Shown here piece by piece: positions 8,128 through 15,478 of a stretch of 64,000 nucleotides of DNA. This DNA is from Hymenobacter sp. YIM 151500-1. Lineage in GTDB: Bacteria; Bacteroidota; Bacteroidia; Cytophagales; Hymenobacteraceae. Position numbers and translations under genes: made by a program. The notes beneath the pieces were generated by a model. That model saw nothing but the letters and a program-made list of their open reading frames with translations, was not told the DNA's origin and did no database searches. Within the stretch, counting starts at the first letter, position 1, and every line of letters starts with the position of its first letter. The DNA lies in contig NZ_CP110139.1 in assembly GCF_025979885.1 (NCBI RefSeq), positions 3,363,501-3,427,500 on the forward strand, in the 5' to 3' direction.

Positions 8128-8808
8128 TCAGAACAAGCCAGGGCTTTCGGTTTTGAGCTGGGCGATGATGGTTTGGCCGCCCTTTACTTTTTCGCCAATC
8201 TGCACTTTTACTTCGGTATCGACGGGCACGAAGATGTCGACGCGGGAGCCGAACTTGATGAAGCCGAACTCCTCGCCCTGGCTTACTTCGTCGCCCTCGT
8301 TCACGTACCACACGATGCGGCGGGCCATGGCCCCGGCAATCTGCCGGAACAGCACAAACGGCCCGGCTTCCGACTCCACGACTACCGTGGTCCGCTCGTT
8401 TTTGGTGCTGCTCTTGGGGTGCCAGGCCACCAAGTAGTTGCCGGGGTGGTACTTGAAGTAACGCACGATACCCGAAATCGGGTTGCGGGTGATGTGCACG
8501 TTAATCGGCGACATGAAGATGCTGATTTGCTTGCGCACGTCGTCGAAGTACTCCGGCTCGTGCACGTCCTCTATCACCACCACTTTGCCGTCGGCCGGGG
8601 CAATAACCAGGTCTTCGTGCGTGAATAGCCGCCGGGCCGGGCTGCGGAAAAACTGCAGCAGCGCCAAAAACACGACGACCGAAATTCCGGCGAAGACCTT
8701 GTTAAATCCCTCGTTGGCGGCGTTGTAGCGAAATAGCAGCAGATTGACGGCCAGCAGGGCCAGCAGGGTAAAGAACAGGATGCGTCGTCCTTCCTTATGA
8801 ATCTTCAT
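8128..8808 (-). CDS. psd: Phosphatidylserine decarboxylase, short type (226 aa)
   Basis: Converts phosphatidylserine to phosphatidylethanolamine at the inner membrane. It is the short, archaeal-type Psd: two N-terminal hydrophobic segments (about 10-26 and 38-54), then the decarboxylase domain. The self-cleavage site is Gly187-Ser188 in FIKFGSRVD, where the serine becomes the pyruvoyl cofactor. Length is normal for this subtype. The terminal Phe codon and stop are supplied by the GxxExxY-module arm, and the start codon is directly followed upstream by another repeat relic, so psd is hemmed in by repeats on both sides. Confidence 0.93.
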   Translation of the reverse strand: MKIHKEGRRILFFTLLALLAVNLLLFRYNAANEGFNKVFAGISVVVFLALLQFFRSPARRLFTHEDLVIAPADGKVVVIEDVHEPEYFDDVRKQISIFMSPINVHITRNPISGIVRYFKYHPGNYLVAWHPKSSTKNERTTVVVESEAGPFVLFRQIAGAMARRIVWYVNEGDEVSQGEEFGFIKFGSRVDIFVPVDTEVKVQIGEKVKGGQTIIAQLKTESPGLF

Positions 8809-9076
8809 GAATCGCAGATTTTGCAGATTACACGGATTTCGCTGATTCAGGCGTCCGGTTAATCAACCTAACGGGCAAAAGAACTGCCCGGATGAAATGG
8901 AGGTACTCTAACTCACAAAGATAGCCCGAGCCACCGGCCCGGGCTATCCGAAAGCAAATATACGGAGTGGAGGCTTACGCTCCAGCACCAACAGCGCGCC
9001 AGCAACGGAACAACTACTGCCTATTCAGGGGTGCCTGAATCAGCGAAATCAATTCAATCTGCGCTACTCTGCAATT
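8809..9076. repeat. Gene-less relic related to the GxxExxY module arms
   Basis: The whole psd-gdhA gap. The left part (8809-8852) reads as GCAGATT / GCTGATT units like those of the 7468 arm. Its inner 18 bp (8835-8852) recur in perfect inverse at 9033-9050, and the similarity continues outward, with substitutions, to 9076. It reaches from the psd start codon to the gdhA stop codon. It has no gene inside, only the hairpin at 8920-8948. Confidence 0.6.
8920..8948. terminator. Hairpin downstream of gdhA
   Basis: GATAGCCCG (8920-8928) pairs perfectly with CGGGCTATC (8940-8948) across an 11-nt loop. It lies about 130 bp past the gdhA stop on the minus strand and has no strong U-tract. Likely terminator of gdhA. 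Confidence 0.55.
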
Positions 9077-10366
9077 TTAGAAGCCGCCACGGTACCGGTA
9101 GGTCTGGGCTACTTTGTCGATGGCTACCACGTAGGCGGCAATGCGCATCGGGATGTTATGTTTTTGCGAGGTGGCGTACACTTTCTCGAAAGCGTCGCTC
9201 ATGATACGCTCGGCGCGCTCATTCACCATGTCCTCGCTCCACTTGTAGCCCAGGCGGTTCTGCACCCACTCGAAGTACGACACCGTTACGCCGCCGGAGT
9301 TGGCCAGGATGTCGGGCACCACCATGATGCCCTTCTCATTGATGATGGGGTCGGCGGAGGCGGAGGTGGGGCCGTTGGCGCCTTCCACAATCAGCTTGGC
9401 CTTGATGTCGTGGGCGTTGTGCTCGGTGATGACGTCCTCCACGGCGGCGGGCACCAGCACGTCCACGTCGGCCAGCAGCAGGTCGTCGGCGTTGTCCAGG
9501 AGCGTAGCGCCGGTGTAGCCTTCCAGGCGGCCCTGGTGGGCGTTCTTATAGGCAACGGCCTCGTCGATGTTGATGCCGTTGTCGTTCCAATAGGCGCCCG
9601 AAATGTCGCTTACCCCTTTGATTTTCACGCCTTTGTCGGCCAGCAGCTTGGCGGCCCAGGAGCCCACGTTGCCGAAGCCCTGCACCACGGCCGACACCTG
9701 CGTAGGCTCCAGGTTCAGCTTCTTCAAAGCCGCCAGCGCCGACACCATTACGCCGCGGCCCGTGGCCTCGGTGCGGCCCAGGGAGCCGCCCATTACCAAG
9801 GGCTTGCCCGTTACCACGGCCGGGGAAGTGGCGCCGGTGGTCTTAGAAAATTCGTCCATGAGCCAGGCCATTTCGCGGGGACCGGTGCCCATGTCGGGAG
9901 CCGGAATGTCGCGGTCGGGCCCGAACACGTCCTTCATGGCCAGGGTGTAGCCGCGGGTGAGGCGCTCAATTTCGCCGGCGCTCATGGTGGTCGGGTCGCA
10001 GATGATGCCGCCCTTGGCCCCACCGTACGGAATATCTACTACGGCGCACTTCCAGGTCATCCAGGCGGCCAGGGCCTTCACCTCGTCGAGGTGCACGTTT
10101 TTGTCGTAGCGGATGCCGCCCTTGGAGGGGCCCAGAATGGTATTGTGCACCACCCGGTAGCCTTCAAACACGCGAATCTTGCCGTTGTCCATCGTCACCG
10201 GAATGCTGACGATAACCTGCTTGTCGGGCGCCTTGAGCACGTTATACGTTTCGTCGTCCAGACCGAGGATTTCGGCCGCGACGTTGAAGCGCGACATCAT
10301 GGATTCCAAGGGATTTTCGCGGTCCACAATGGGAGCCGGCTCTTTGTACACCGTGGTGGCAGCCAT
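9077..10366 (-). CDS. gdhA: Glu/Leu/Phe/Val dehydrogenase, probable glutamate dehydrogenase (429 aa)
   Basis: Oxidatively deaminates glutamate to 2-oxoglutarate, or the reverse, with NAD(P). The N-terminal substrate domain has the lysine-rich GGIRYDKNVHLDEVKALA and PYGGAKGGI blocks; the C-terminal Rossmann domain has GFGNVG (in VQGFGNVGSWAAK). The 429-aa length is that of the hexameric bacterial type. It has its own strong promoter (10451-10480). The window codes for three members of this superfamily; this one is closest to classic GDH. Confidence 0.9.
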   Translation of the reverse strand: MAATTVYKEPAPIVDRENPLESMMSRFNVAAEILGLDDETYNVLKAPDKQVIVSIPVTMDNGKIRVFEGYRVVHNTILGPSKGGIRYDKNVHLDEVKALAAWMTWKCAVVDIPYGGAKGGIICDPTTMSAGEIERLTRGYTLAMKDVFGPDRDIPAPDMGTGPREMAWLMDEFSKTTGATSPAVVTGKPLVMGGSLGRTEATGRGVMVSALAALKKLNLEPTQVSAVVQGFGNVGSWAAKLLADKGVKIKGVSDISGAYWNDNGINIDEAVAYKNAHQGRLEGYTGATLLDNADDLLLADVDVLVPAAVEDVITEHNAHDIKAKLIVEGANGPTSASADPIINEKGIMVVPDILANSGGVTVSYFEWVQNRLGYKWSEDMVNERAERIMSDAFEKVYATSQKHNIPMRIAAYVVAIDKVAQTYRYRGGF

Positions 10367-10450
10367 ACGGGTAAAGGGGTTTGGGGTGGGTGGAAACTAA
10401 ACCGTGGGCTTCAGCGGTGGGAAACCGAAGCCGCGCGAAAAATAAGTCGT

Positions 10451-10480
10451 CAAAGGTAGTAGGATTCCGGCTTACGCAAA
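10451..10480 (-). promoter_or_regulatory. Bacteroidota-type promoter of gdhA
   Basis: On the minus strand TTTG (10477-10480) is followed after 18 nt by TACCTTTG (10451-10458), a full match to the TTTG / TAnnTTTG consensus. It is 85 bp upstream of the gdhA start. The repeat array upstream begins at 10481, exactly outside the -33 box. Confidence 0.8.
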
Positions 10481-10754
10481 GGTGAGTGTCGAGGTGATGA
10501 AATGGTGAATGAGTAGATGAGTGGATGCGTGAATGCGTGTAGAACAACCAGCCCCAGCGAGGCAACATAGCGGTAGAGAGCAGCAGGTTTAAGTAGGGTA
10601 AAAGCCCCAGCGAGGCGACACCTGGCCGTGCTGACGGTAGGTGCCGCCCCGCTGGGGCTTTATACTTCTAGACGTTGGCTGTTCTACCGACACGCCGCCC
10701 CGCCGGGGCTGTCATTCCGTAGGCACTCACTACTCGCCACCCATCATTTCACCG
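10481..10754. repeat. GATGAGTG-type inverted arrays enclosing GCCCCAGCG repeats
   Basis: Outer arms: 10481-10541 (units such as GGTGATGA, GAATGAGT, GATGAGTG) and the loosely complementary 10726-10754 (CACTCACTACTCGCC, CCATCATTTCACC). Inside lie four copies of a REP-like unit with core GCCCCAGCGAGGC, two direct (10552 and 10602) and two inverted (10641 and 10692). The pair 10601-10622 / 10640-10661 folds into a 22-bp stem with two mismatches and probably terminates cdsA. The right arm ends at the cdsA stop. Confidence 0.55.
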
Positions 10755-11648
10755 CTATCCTACCAGCAGCTGCAACAGCGCCAGCACCGGCAGGATGAAC
10801 AGGAAGGCGTCGAACCGGTCGAGGAGGCCGCCGTGGCCGGGCATGATACGGCCGGAATCCTTGACATCGACGCTGCGCTTGAGCATGGATTCGGCCAGGT
10901 CGCCGAGGGGGCCGAACACGGCTACCACGCCGGCTACTACGAGGCGGTAGGTCAGGGAGAGTTCGGGCAGCAGGTAGCCCAGGGCCCAGCCCATGCCCAG
11001 CGTGAGCAGAAACCCACCGATGGTGCCCTCCCAGGTTTTGCCGGGCGAAATGCTGGGGGCCAGCTTGTGCTTGCCGAAGGTTTTGCCGGCGGCGTACGCA
11101 CCAATGTCAGAGGACCACACCAGCAGCAGCAGGGCCAGCACGCGGCGGGGATCATACGACGTTTCTCCGGCTATCAAACTAAGTAAGCTCATAGGCAAAC
11201 TCACATAGAGCAAGCCTAGCAAGGTAGCGCCTACATTACCGAATGGTGTAGTCGTCTGTGGCCACCTACGCATTTCGCCTATCAGCAGCCACACTGGTAG
11301 CACTAAGAATAACCCAAGTATCCAGACGAAGGAAGAGCTAGGCAGAATTAACGTGTGCCAGCCCGGTGCTCTCCCTATACTTGTTGCGAAATTGATGCTG
11401 TCGAGGTTTATCAACAAAACAAACTTCAAAACAGCTACAACTGCGAATAAGTAGACGCCAGCTCCCAGCCCAATCCACTTCGCCGGCCGGTACCCGGCTG
11501 CCCGCATCATGCGGTAAAACTCCAGTAGCATCTTAGCCTGGATAGCTGCAAACAGCACCGCAAACGTCCAGGCGCTGTACCACACGCACCCCAGCAGCAG
11601 CGCGGCCCCGATAACGGCGAAAATAATCCGCTGGGCCAGGTTGGACAT
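10755..11648 (-). CDS. cdsA: Phosphatidate cytidylyltransferase (297 aa)
   Basis: Makes CDP-diacylglycerol from phosphatidate and CTP in the inner membrane, the branch point to phosphatidylserine (hence psd nearby) and phosphatidylglycerol. About eight membrane segments are visible. The CdsA signature is intact near the C-terminus, in SDIGAYAAGKTFGKHKLAPSISPGKTWEG read in parts, and again in GDLAESMLKRSVDVKDSG. The start at 11648 gives the standard MSNLAQRI opening. The middle (11160-11460, about residues 63-163) is visibly lower in GC than both ends. Confidence 0.93.
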   Translation of the reverse strand: MSNLAQRIIFAVIGAALLLGCVWYSAWTFAVLFAAIQAKMLLEFYRMMRAAGYRPAKWIGLGAGVYLFAVVAVLKFVLLINLDSINFATSIGRAPGWHTLILPSSSFVWILGLFLVLPVWLLIGEMRRWPQTTTPFGNVGATLLGLLYVSLPMSLLSLIAGETSYDPRRVLALLLLVWSSDIGAYAAGKTFGKHKLAPSISPGKTWEGTIGGFLLTLGMGWALGYLLPELSLTYRLVVAGVVAVFGPLGDLAESMLKRSVDVKDSGRIMPGHGGLLDRFDAFLFILPVLALLQLLVG

Positions 11649-11713
11649 GGGCGGCTTACCAGCGGAGGGCTCGGCGGATGGGGGCGCGGGAGAAGTAGAA
11701 GTTGGCAAACGGC

Positions 11714-11844
11714 GTAGGGGCGCGTCGCACGCGCCCGTGGTTAAGGTGAGGACTAGATAACGACGCCGGAAATTACAATTTTGCGCCGTGGCAACGGCTC
11801 CCATCCCACCCCAAACCCGCCGGGCGCGTGCGACGCGCCCCTAC
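11714..11844. repeat. Inverted REP pair (BIME-like), copies 1 and 2
   Basis: Each REP is the tetranucleotide GTAG followed by a palindrome of the type GGGCGCGTCGCACGCGCCC. Copy 1 is 11714-11737 (plus), copy 2 is 11821-11844 (minus), 83 bp apart. The TAG of copy 2 is the stop codon of the CPBP gene. This is the structure of RAYT-associated REPs, and a RAYT gene lies at 15475. Confidence 0.8.
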
Positions 11845-12869
11845 GACCGGGTACTGTCTACGCCGTCGTGGCTGAGGGTGCGGGCCCTTGGTGCCGCGTT
11901 GCCGGACGCGGGGCGGCGCAGGGCTACGCCGTGGCTGCCCAGCGTGTGCATTTCGGTGGGCAGCTGCGCGGGCGTGGGGCCGGCCAGCAGGCGGCGCAGC
12001 TGCCACAGCAGGGCCGCGCACACCACCACCGACAGCACCGCCCAGTACCAGGGCAGGGCCTCGGTGGAATCGGGGTCGAAGTCGGCGGCCGTCCACTCCC
12101 GCTGCTGGGCGTAGAGGAGTGCCAGCTGAAAGGCATTCTGGGCGAAGTGGGCGGCCATGGGCACCAGAATGTTGCCGCTCCACTCGTAAAGGTAGCCCAG
12201 CACCAGGCCCAGCACAAAGCGCGGCACGAAGCCCATAAACTGGAAGTGAGCGGCGCTGAAAATGGCAGCCGCCAGCCAGATACCCGCGTGCCGCCCCGCC
12301 CACTGCACCAGGTTGCGCTGGAATACTCCCCGAAAAAACAGCTCCTCGCCCACGGCCGGCACCACGGCCATTACCAGTAGCGCCACCACAAAGCGCAGGG
12401 GAGAAGAGAAGTTGGTCAACACCTTAAGCAGGTTTTTGGCTTGCTCTTCGCGCTCCAGGGCCCACGCCGGCAGGTCAAGGCTGGCGTTCCAGGCAATAAG
12501 CACCGACATAGCCGGCACGCTCAGCACAATCAGGGCTCCGGCCAGCAGCAGCCAGGAAGCCGGCACCGGCCGGCGCGGCGTCAGGTAGTCGCGCAACTGG
12601 TTGCCGGTGAGAGTAATAAAGGCCACGGCAGCCCCGCCAAAGCCACCCAGCAGCAGCAACCCCTGGCTAATCATGGATATGGTCCAGCCATGCGGATGGT
12701 CGGCCGGGCGCTGCGTAACGTTGCCGATTTCCCGCAGGCCCACTCCAAACAGCAGGTTGGTGCACGCCACAATCAGGAACATAGACAAGCAAAACGCAAC
12801 GAGCAGCAGCACCAGCAGCAGGGCCAGGTTGGCGGCAGGGTGCAGCCGGCTGGAAACGAAACCTTTCAT
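11841..12869 (-). CDS. CPBP family intramembrane metalloprotease (342 aa)
   Basis: Member of the CAAX-protease and bacteriocin-processing (Abi) family: multi-pass membrane metalloproteases. The defining motifs are EELFFRGVFQRN (motif 1, paired Glu and Arg), SAAHF (motif 2, His) and the later PMAAHFAQNAF (motif 3, His and Asn). About eight hydrophobic segments are seen. The 40-residue tail after the last membrane helix is polar and low in conservation. Its stop codon is the TAG of a REP element. In several Bacteroidota a CPBP gene lies next to cdsA, as here; substrates are unknown. Confidence 0.9.
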   Translation of the reverse strand: MKGFVSSRLHPAANLALLLVLLLVAFCLSMFLIVACTNLLFGVGLREIGNVTQRPADHPHGWTISMISQGLLLLGGFGGAAVAFITLTGNQLRDYLTPRRPVPASWLLLAGALIVLSVPAMSVLIAWNASLDLPAWALEREEQAKNLLKVLTNFSSPLRFVVALLVMAVVPAVGEELFFRGVFQRNLVQWAGRHAGIWLAAAIFSAAHFQFMGFVPRFVLGLVLGYLYEWSGNILVPMAAHFAQNAFQLALLYAQQREWTAADFDPDSTEALPWYWAVLSVVVCAALLWQLRRLLAGPTPAQLPTEMHTLGSHGVALRRPASGNAAPRARTLSHDGVDSTRS

Positions 12870-12871
12870 GG

Positions 12872-13041
12872 TTGTTAGGGGCTTAGGGTCTTGGGGACTT
12901 AGAGTCTAAGGGGACGTGCTGCCCCGGTGTAGGCTGTAGCGCGAACTTTATCCTTCAGCTACCTGCTGCGCAGCGAGCTACAAGAGTACTCCAGAACAAA
13001 TCTAAGACCCTAAGCCCCCAAGACCCTACGTCCCTAACTCG
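12872..13041. repeat. Inverted GGGNCTTAG arrays, CPBP-dusB gap
   Basis: Left arm 12872-12912 consists of units like GGGGCTTAG, GGTCTTGG and GGACTTAG; right arm 12999-13037 is its approximate reverse complement. The spacer is about 86 bp. The left arm starts a few bases upstream of the CPBP start codon, and the right arm ends directly before the dusB -7 box. The same unit family recurs at 36299-36455. Confidence 0.7.
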
Positions 13042-13049
13042 TAATTTTG
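13042..13049 (+). promoter_or_regulatory. Candidate -7 element of dusB
   Basis: TAATTTTG matches TAnnTTTG perfectly, 27 bp before the GTG start and immediately after the repeat array. No -33 TTG is visible, so the array end would occupy that position. Confidence 0.5.
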
Positions 13050-13075
13050 CCTAAACTCCAGTAATAGCCTGTCCT

Positions 13076-14065
13076 GTGGTACACATCCGCGACCTTGCCC
13101 TGCCTGATTTTCCGCTCCTGCTTGCGCCCATGGAAGACGTGTCGGACCCGCCGTTTCGGGCCGTGTGCAAGGCCAACGGCGCCGACCTGATGTATACCGA
13201 GTTCATTTCCTCGGAAGGGCTGATTCGGGACGCCGCCAAAAGCAAAAAGAAGCTCGACGTGTTCGACTACGAGCGGCCCATCGGCATTCAGCTGTTCGGC
13301 TCCGACGTGGACACCATGGGCGAGTGTGCGCGCATCAGCACCGCCGCCGGCCCCGACCTCATCGACATCAACTACGGCTGCCCCGTGAAGCAGGTGGCCT
13401 GCCGCGGCGCCGGGGCGGCCCTGCTGCGCGACATTCCGAAGATGGTGCAGATGACGGCCGCCGTGGTACGCAACACGCCCCTGCCCGTGACGGTGAAAAC
13501 CCGCCTCGGCTGGGACGACGGCACTAAGAACGTGGAGGAAGTGGCTGAGCGCCTGCAAGACATCGGCATCGAGGCCCTCACGGTACACGGCCGCACCCGC
13601 GTGCAGATGTACAAGGGCGAGGCCGACTGGCGCCTGATTGCCAAAATCAAGGAAAACCCGCGCATCCGCATTCCCATCTTCGGCAACGGCGACATTGACT
13701 CGCCCCAGAAAGCCCTGGAGTACAAGAACCGCTACGGCGTGGACGGGGTGATGATCGGCCGGGCCAGCATCGGCTACCCCTGGATTTTCCGGGAGGTGAA
13801 GCACTACGTGGCCACCGGCGAGCTGCTGGCCCCGCCCACTGTGGAGGAGCGCGTGAACATGTGTCGGATGCACTTCGACAAGAGCATCGAGTGGAAAGGC
13901 CAGCGCGTGGGCATCTTCGAGATGCGCCGGCACTACGCCCAGTACTTCCGCGGCCTGGAAGGCGCCAAAGCCTGGCGTATGCGCCTCGTCGAAACCGACT
14001 CGGTGGAGGAAGTGCACAGCATCCTTGACGAAATCATTGCCGCCGAGCCGGTGCTGGTGGGGTGA
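13076..14065 (+). CDS. dusB: tRNA-dihydrouridine synthase DusB (329 aa)
   Basis: FMN- and NADPH-dependent reduction of specific uridines in the tRNA D-loop. The TIM-barrel opening PDFPLLLAPMEDVSDPPFR, the NYGCP motif with its conserved cysteine, the VHGRTRVQMYKGEADW block and GNGDIDSPQKAL identify the DusB subgroup. The GTG at 13076 is chosen because the family begins with a short V-x-I-x-x-L strand right before DFPLLLAP. Length is normal and the gene stands alone. Confidence 0.93.
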   Translation: MVHIRDLALPDFPLLLAPMEDVSDPPFRAVCKANGADLMYTEFISSEGLIRDAAKSKKKLDVFDYERPIGIQLFGSDVDTMGECARISTAAGPDLIDINYGCPVKQVACRGAGAALLRDIPKMVQMTAAVVRNTPLPVTVKTRLGWDDGTKNVEEVAERLQDIGIEALTVHGRTRVQMYKGEADWRLIAKIKENPRIRIPIFGNGDIDSPQKALEYKNRYGVDGVMIGRASIGYPWIFREVKHYVATGELLAPPTVEERVNMCRMHFDKSIEWKGQRVGIFEMRRHYAQYFRGLEGAKAWRMRLVETDSVEEVHSILDEIIAAEPVLVG

Positions 14066-14085
14066 GTTCATCTTGTTATCTAATC

Positions 14086-14222
14086 GTCATGCTCCATCTG
14101 GCGTCCGCGCAGGCGCAGCCGTAGTCGAACCGAAGGTCGCCGTAGGCAAGCATCTCTCCCGCTGACTAGCTGATTAGCATTGCAACGAGGCAGTAGAGAT
14201 GCTTCGACAGGCTCAGCATGAC
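14086..14222. repeat. GTCATGCTGAG-type inverted repeat, copy 1
   Basis: Left end GTCATGCTCCATCTGGCGTC (14086 on), right end GATGCTTCGACAGGCTCAGC then ATGAC (to 14222), roughly inverted. Related copies are at 41811-41935 and 45839-46005. This is a repeat type I know to be common in the intergenic regions of Hymenobacter-like and other Bacteroidota. Confidence 0.6.
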
Positions 14223-14260
14223 GTTCCTGTGCCGCTTCTTTTCCCCCTTCTCCCCCACTT

Positions 14261-15217
14261 ATGCCCTCCCCCGCCCCGGCCGTCACGGCCGCTCCTGAAA
14301 ACCCGCCCGTGGCTTCGCCTCCGCCCCACCGCACCCCGGCTTCGGCGTGGGTGCTGCTGGTGGTGCTGGCTAGCATCTGGGGCACGTCATTTATTCTGAT
14401 GAAGAAGGGGCTGGTGGTGTTTTCGGCGCTGGAACTGGGGGCGGCGCGGGTGAGCGTGGCCGCCCTGCTGCTGCTGCCGTTTGCCCTGCGCCACCTGCGC
14501 AGCGTGGACCGGGGCCGGTTTCGGTGGCTGCTGCTGAGCGGGGTGGTGGGCACGCTGGTGCCGGCCTTTCTGTTTGCCTACGCCGAAACCCGCCTGGCCT
14601 CGGGCCTGGCCGGCGTGCTCAACGCCCTCACGGCCGTGTTTACGCTGGTGGTGGGGGCGGCCCTGTTCCGGCAGCAACTCACGGCCCTGCGGGTGCTGGG
14701 TATTGCGCTGGGCTTGGTGGGCACGGTGGTGCTCATGCTGCTGGGCGGCAGCGGCGGCGACGCCACACCCACCGGGGAAAGCAATGCCTGGTACGGCCTC
14801 TACATCGTGCTGGCTACGCTGGGCTACGGCGTCAGCATCAACGTAATTAAGCACCACCTGCACGGCATTCCGGCCCTGGCCGTGACGGGCCTGCTGCTGC
14901 TGTTCATCGGCGGGCCGGCGCTGGCGTTTCTGTTGGTGGGCACCGATTTTCTGCACAAGCTGGCCACCGTGCCCGGCGCCTGGGCGGCCTTCGGCTACAT
15001 TGCGCTGCTGGCCACCATGAGCACGGCCGTGGCCATGGTCTTGTTCAATAAGCTCATTCAGCAGGCTACGGCCCTGTTTGCCGCCTCCAACACCTACCTG
15101 GTGCCCGTGGTGGCCCTGGGATGGGGGCTGCTCGATGGGGAGCAGTTCAACCTGTGGCACCTGCTGGGCATGGTTATCATCCTCGTCAGCGTCGCCATCA
15201 TTCACCGGGCCAAGTAG
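14261..15217 (+). CDS. EamA/DMT superfamily transporter (318 aa)
   Basis: Drug/metabolite transporter with two EamA domains and about ten membrane helices. The opening helix LVVLASIWGTSFILMKKGL is characteristic, as is the second-domain end YLVPVVALGWGLLDGEQFN. The N-terminal 29 residues are Pro/Ala-rich and cytoplasmic. Substrate cannot be told. The stop TAG is followed within two bases by a GAAGTGAGA-type array. Confidence 0.9.
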   Translation: MPSPAPAVTAAPENPPVASPPPHRTPASAWVLLVVLASIWGTSFILMKKGLVVFSALELGAARVSVAALLLLPFALRHLRSVDRGRFRWLLLSGVVGTLVPAFLFAYAETRLASGLAGVLNALTAVFTLVVGAALFRQQLTALRVLGIALGLVGTVVLMLLGGSGGDATPTGESNAWYGLYIVLATLGYGVSINVIKHHLHGIPALAVTGLLLLFIGGPALAFLLVGTDFLHKLATVPGAWAAFGYIALLATMSTAVAMVLFNKLIQQATALFAASNTYLVPVVALGWGLLDGEQFNLWHLLGMVIILVSVAIIHRAK

Positions 15218-15252
15218 AGACCTGAGACAGTGAGAGGTGAGAAGTGAGACGT
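15216..15252. repeat. Solo GAAGTGAGA-type array after the EamA gene
   Basis: Units GAGACCTGAGACAGTGAGAG and GTGAGAAGTGAGAC, starting in the stop codon of the transporter gene. No inverted partner arm is found; instead a truncated acetyltransferase fragment follows directly. The junction sequence GAGACGTTGTTCT resembles the arm-to-spacer junction at 54993-55006. Confidence 0.55.
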
Positions 15253-15261
15253 TGTTCTGCT

Positions 15262-15387
15262 ACCAACGACAACGCCCGACACCTGTACGTTTCCGAAGGA
15301 TTTACGCCTGTGGGCCGGGAGCCTCGCGCCATCAAGTGGGAAGGCCAATACTTCGACGAGGATAAGATGGTGCTGTTTCTGAAGTAG
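15262..15387 (+). pseudogene. GNAT acetyltransferase, C-terminal remnant (about 40 codons)
   Basis: In frame, this reads a typical GNAT end: DNARHLYVSEGFTPVGREP followed by AIKWEGQYFDEDKMVLFLK and a stop at 15385. The order (N-A-x-x-L-Y-x-S-x-G-F, then a basic strand, then D-x-x-x-M-x-L-x-L) is that of the last helix and strands of the fold. Everything upstream is replaced by the GAAGTGAGA array. The stop TAG belongs to a REP GTAG. So a gene has been cut down between two repeats. Confidence 0.7.
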
Positions 15388-15478
15388 GGGCGCCCTACCC
15401 ACGCCCGCACCGGCAGAAGCTTGCCGTGAAACCAACCAGACTAGCCCAGCCTACCGGGCGCGGGCGACGCTCCCCTAC
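15384..15478. repeat. Degenerate inverted REP pair, copy 3
   Basis: Left half-copy 15384-15407 (GTAGGGGCGCCC then diverged) and right copy 15455-15478 (minus; GTAG plus GGGAGCGTCGCCCGCGCCC). The TAG of the left serves the GNAT remnant; that of the right is the stop codon of the RAYT gene itself. Confidence 0.65.

Larger units (their letters stand above)
7468..8134. mobile_element. GxxExxY module: nuclease gene between 77-bp inverted repeats
   Basis: Arms 7468-7544 and 8058-8134 are reverse complements with one mismatch in 77 (7538 against 8064). The outer half of each arm is a degenerate array of GCGGATT-like units; the inner end has a G+C-rich hairpin. The arms bracket a single lower-GC gene coding for a PD-(D/E)XK-type GxxExxY protein. 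Both flanking genes, msrC from the left and psd from the right, end with TTC TGA contributed by the outermost bases of the arms. This architecture suggests a mobile unit of 667 bp, but no target duplication or transposase is visible, so mobility is inference. Confidence 0.65.
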
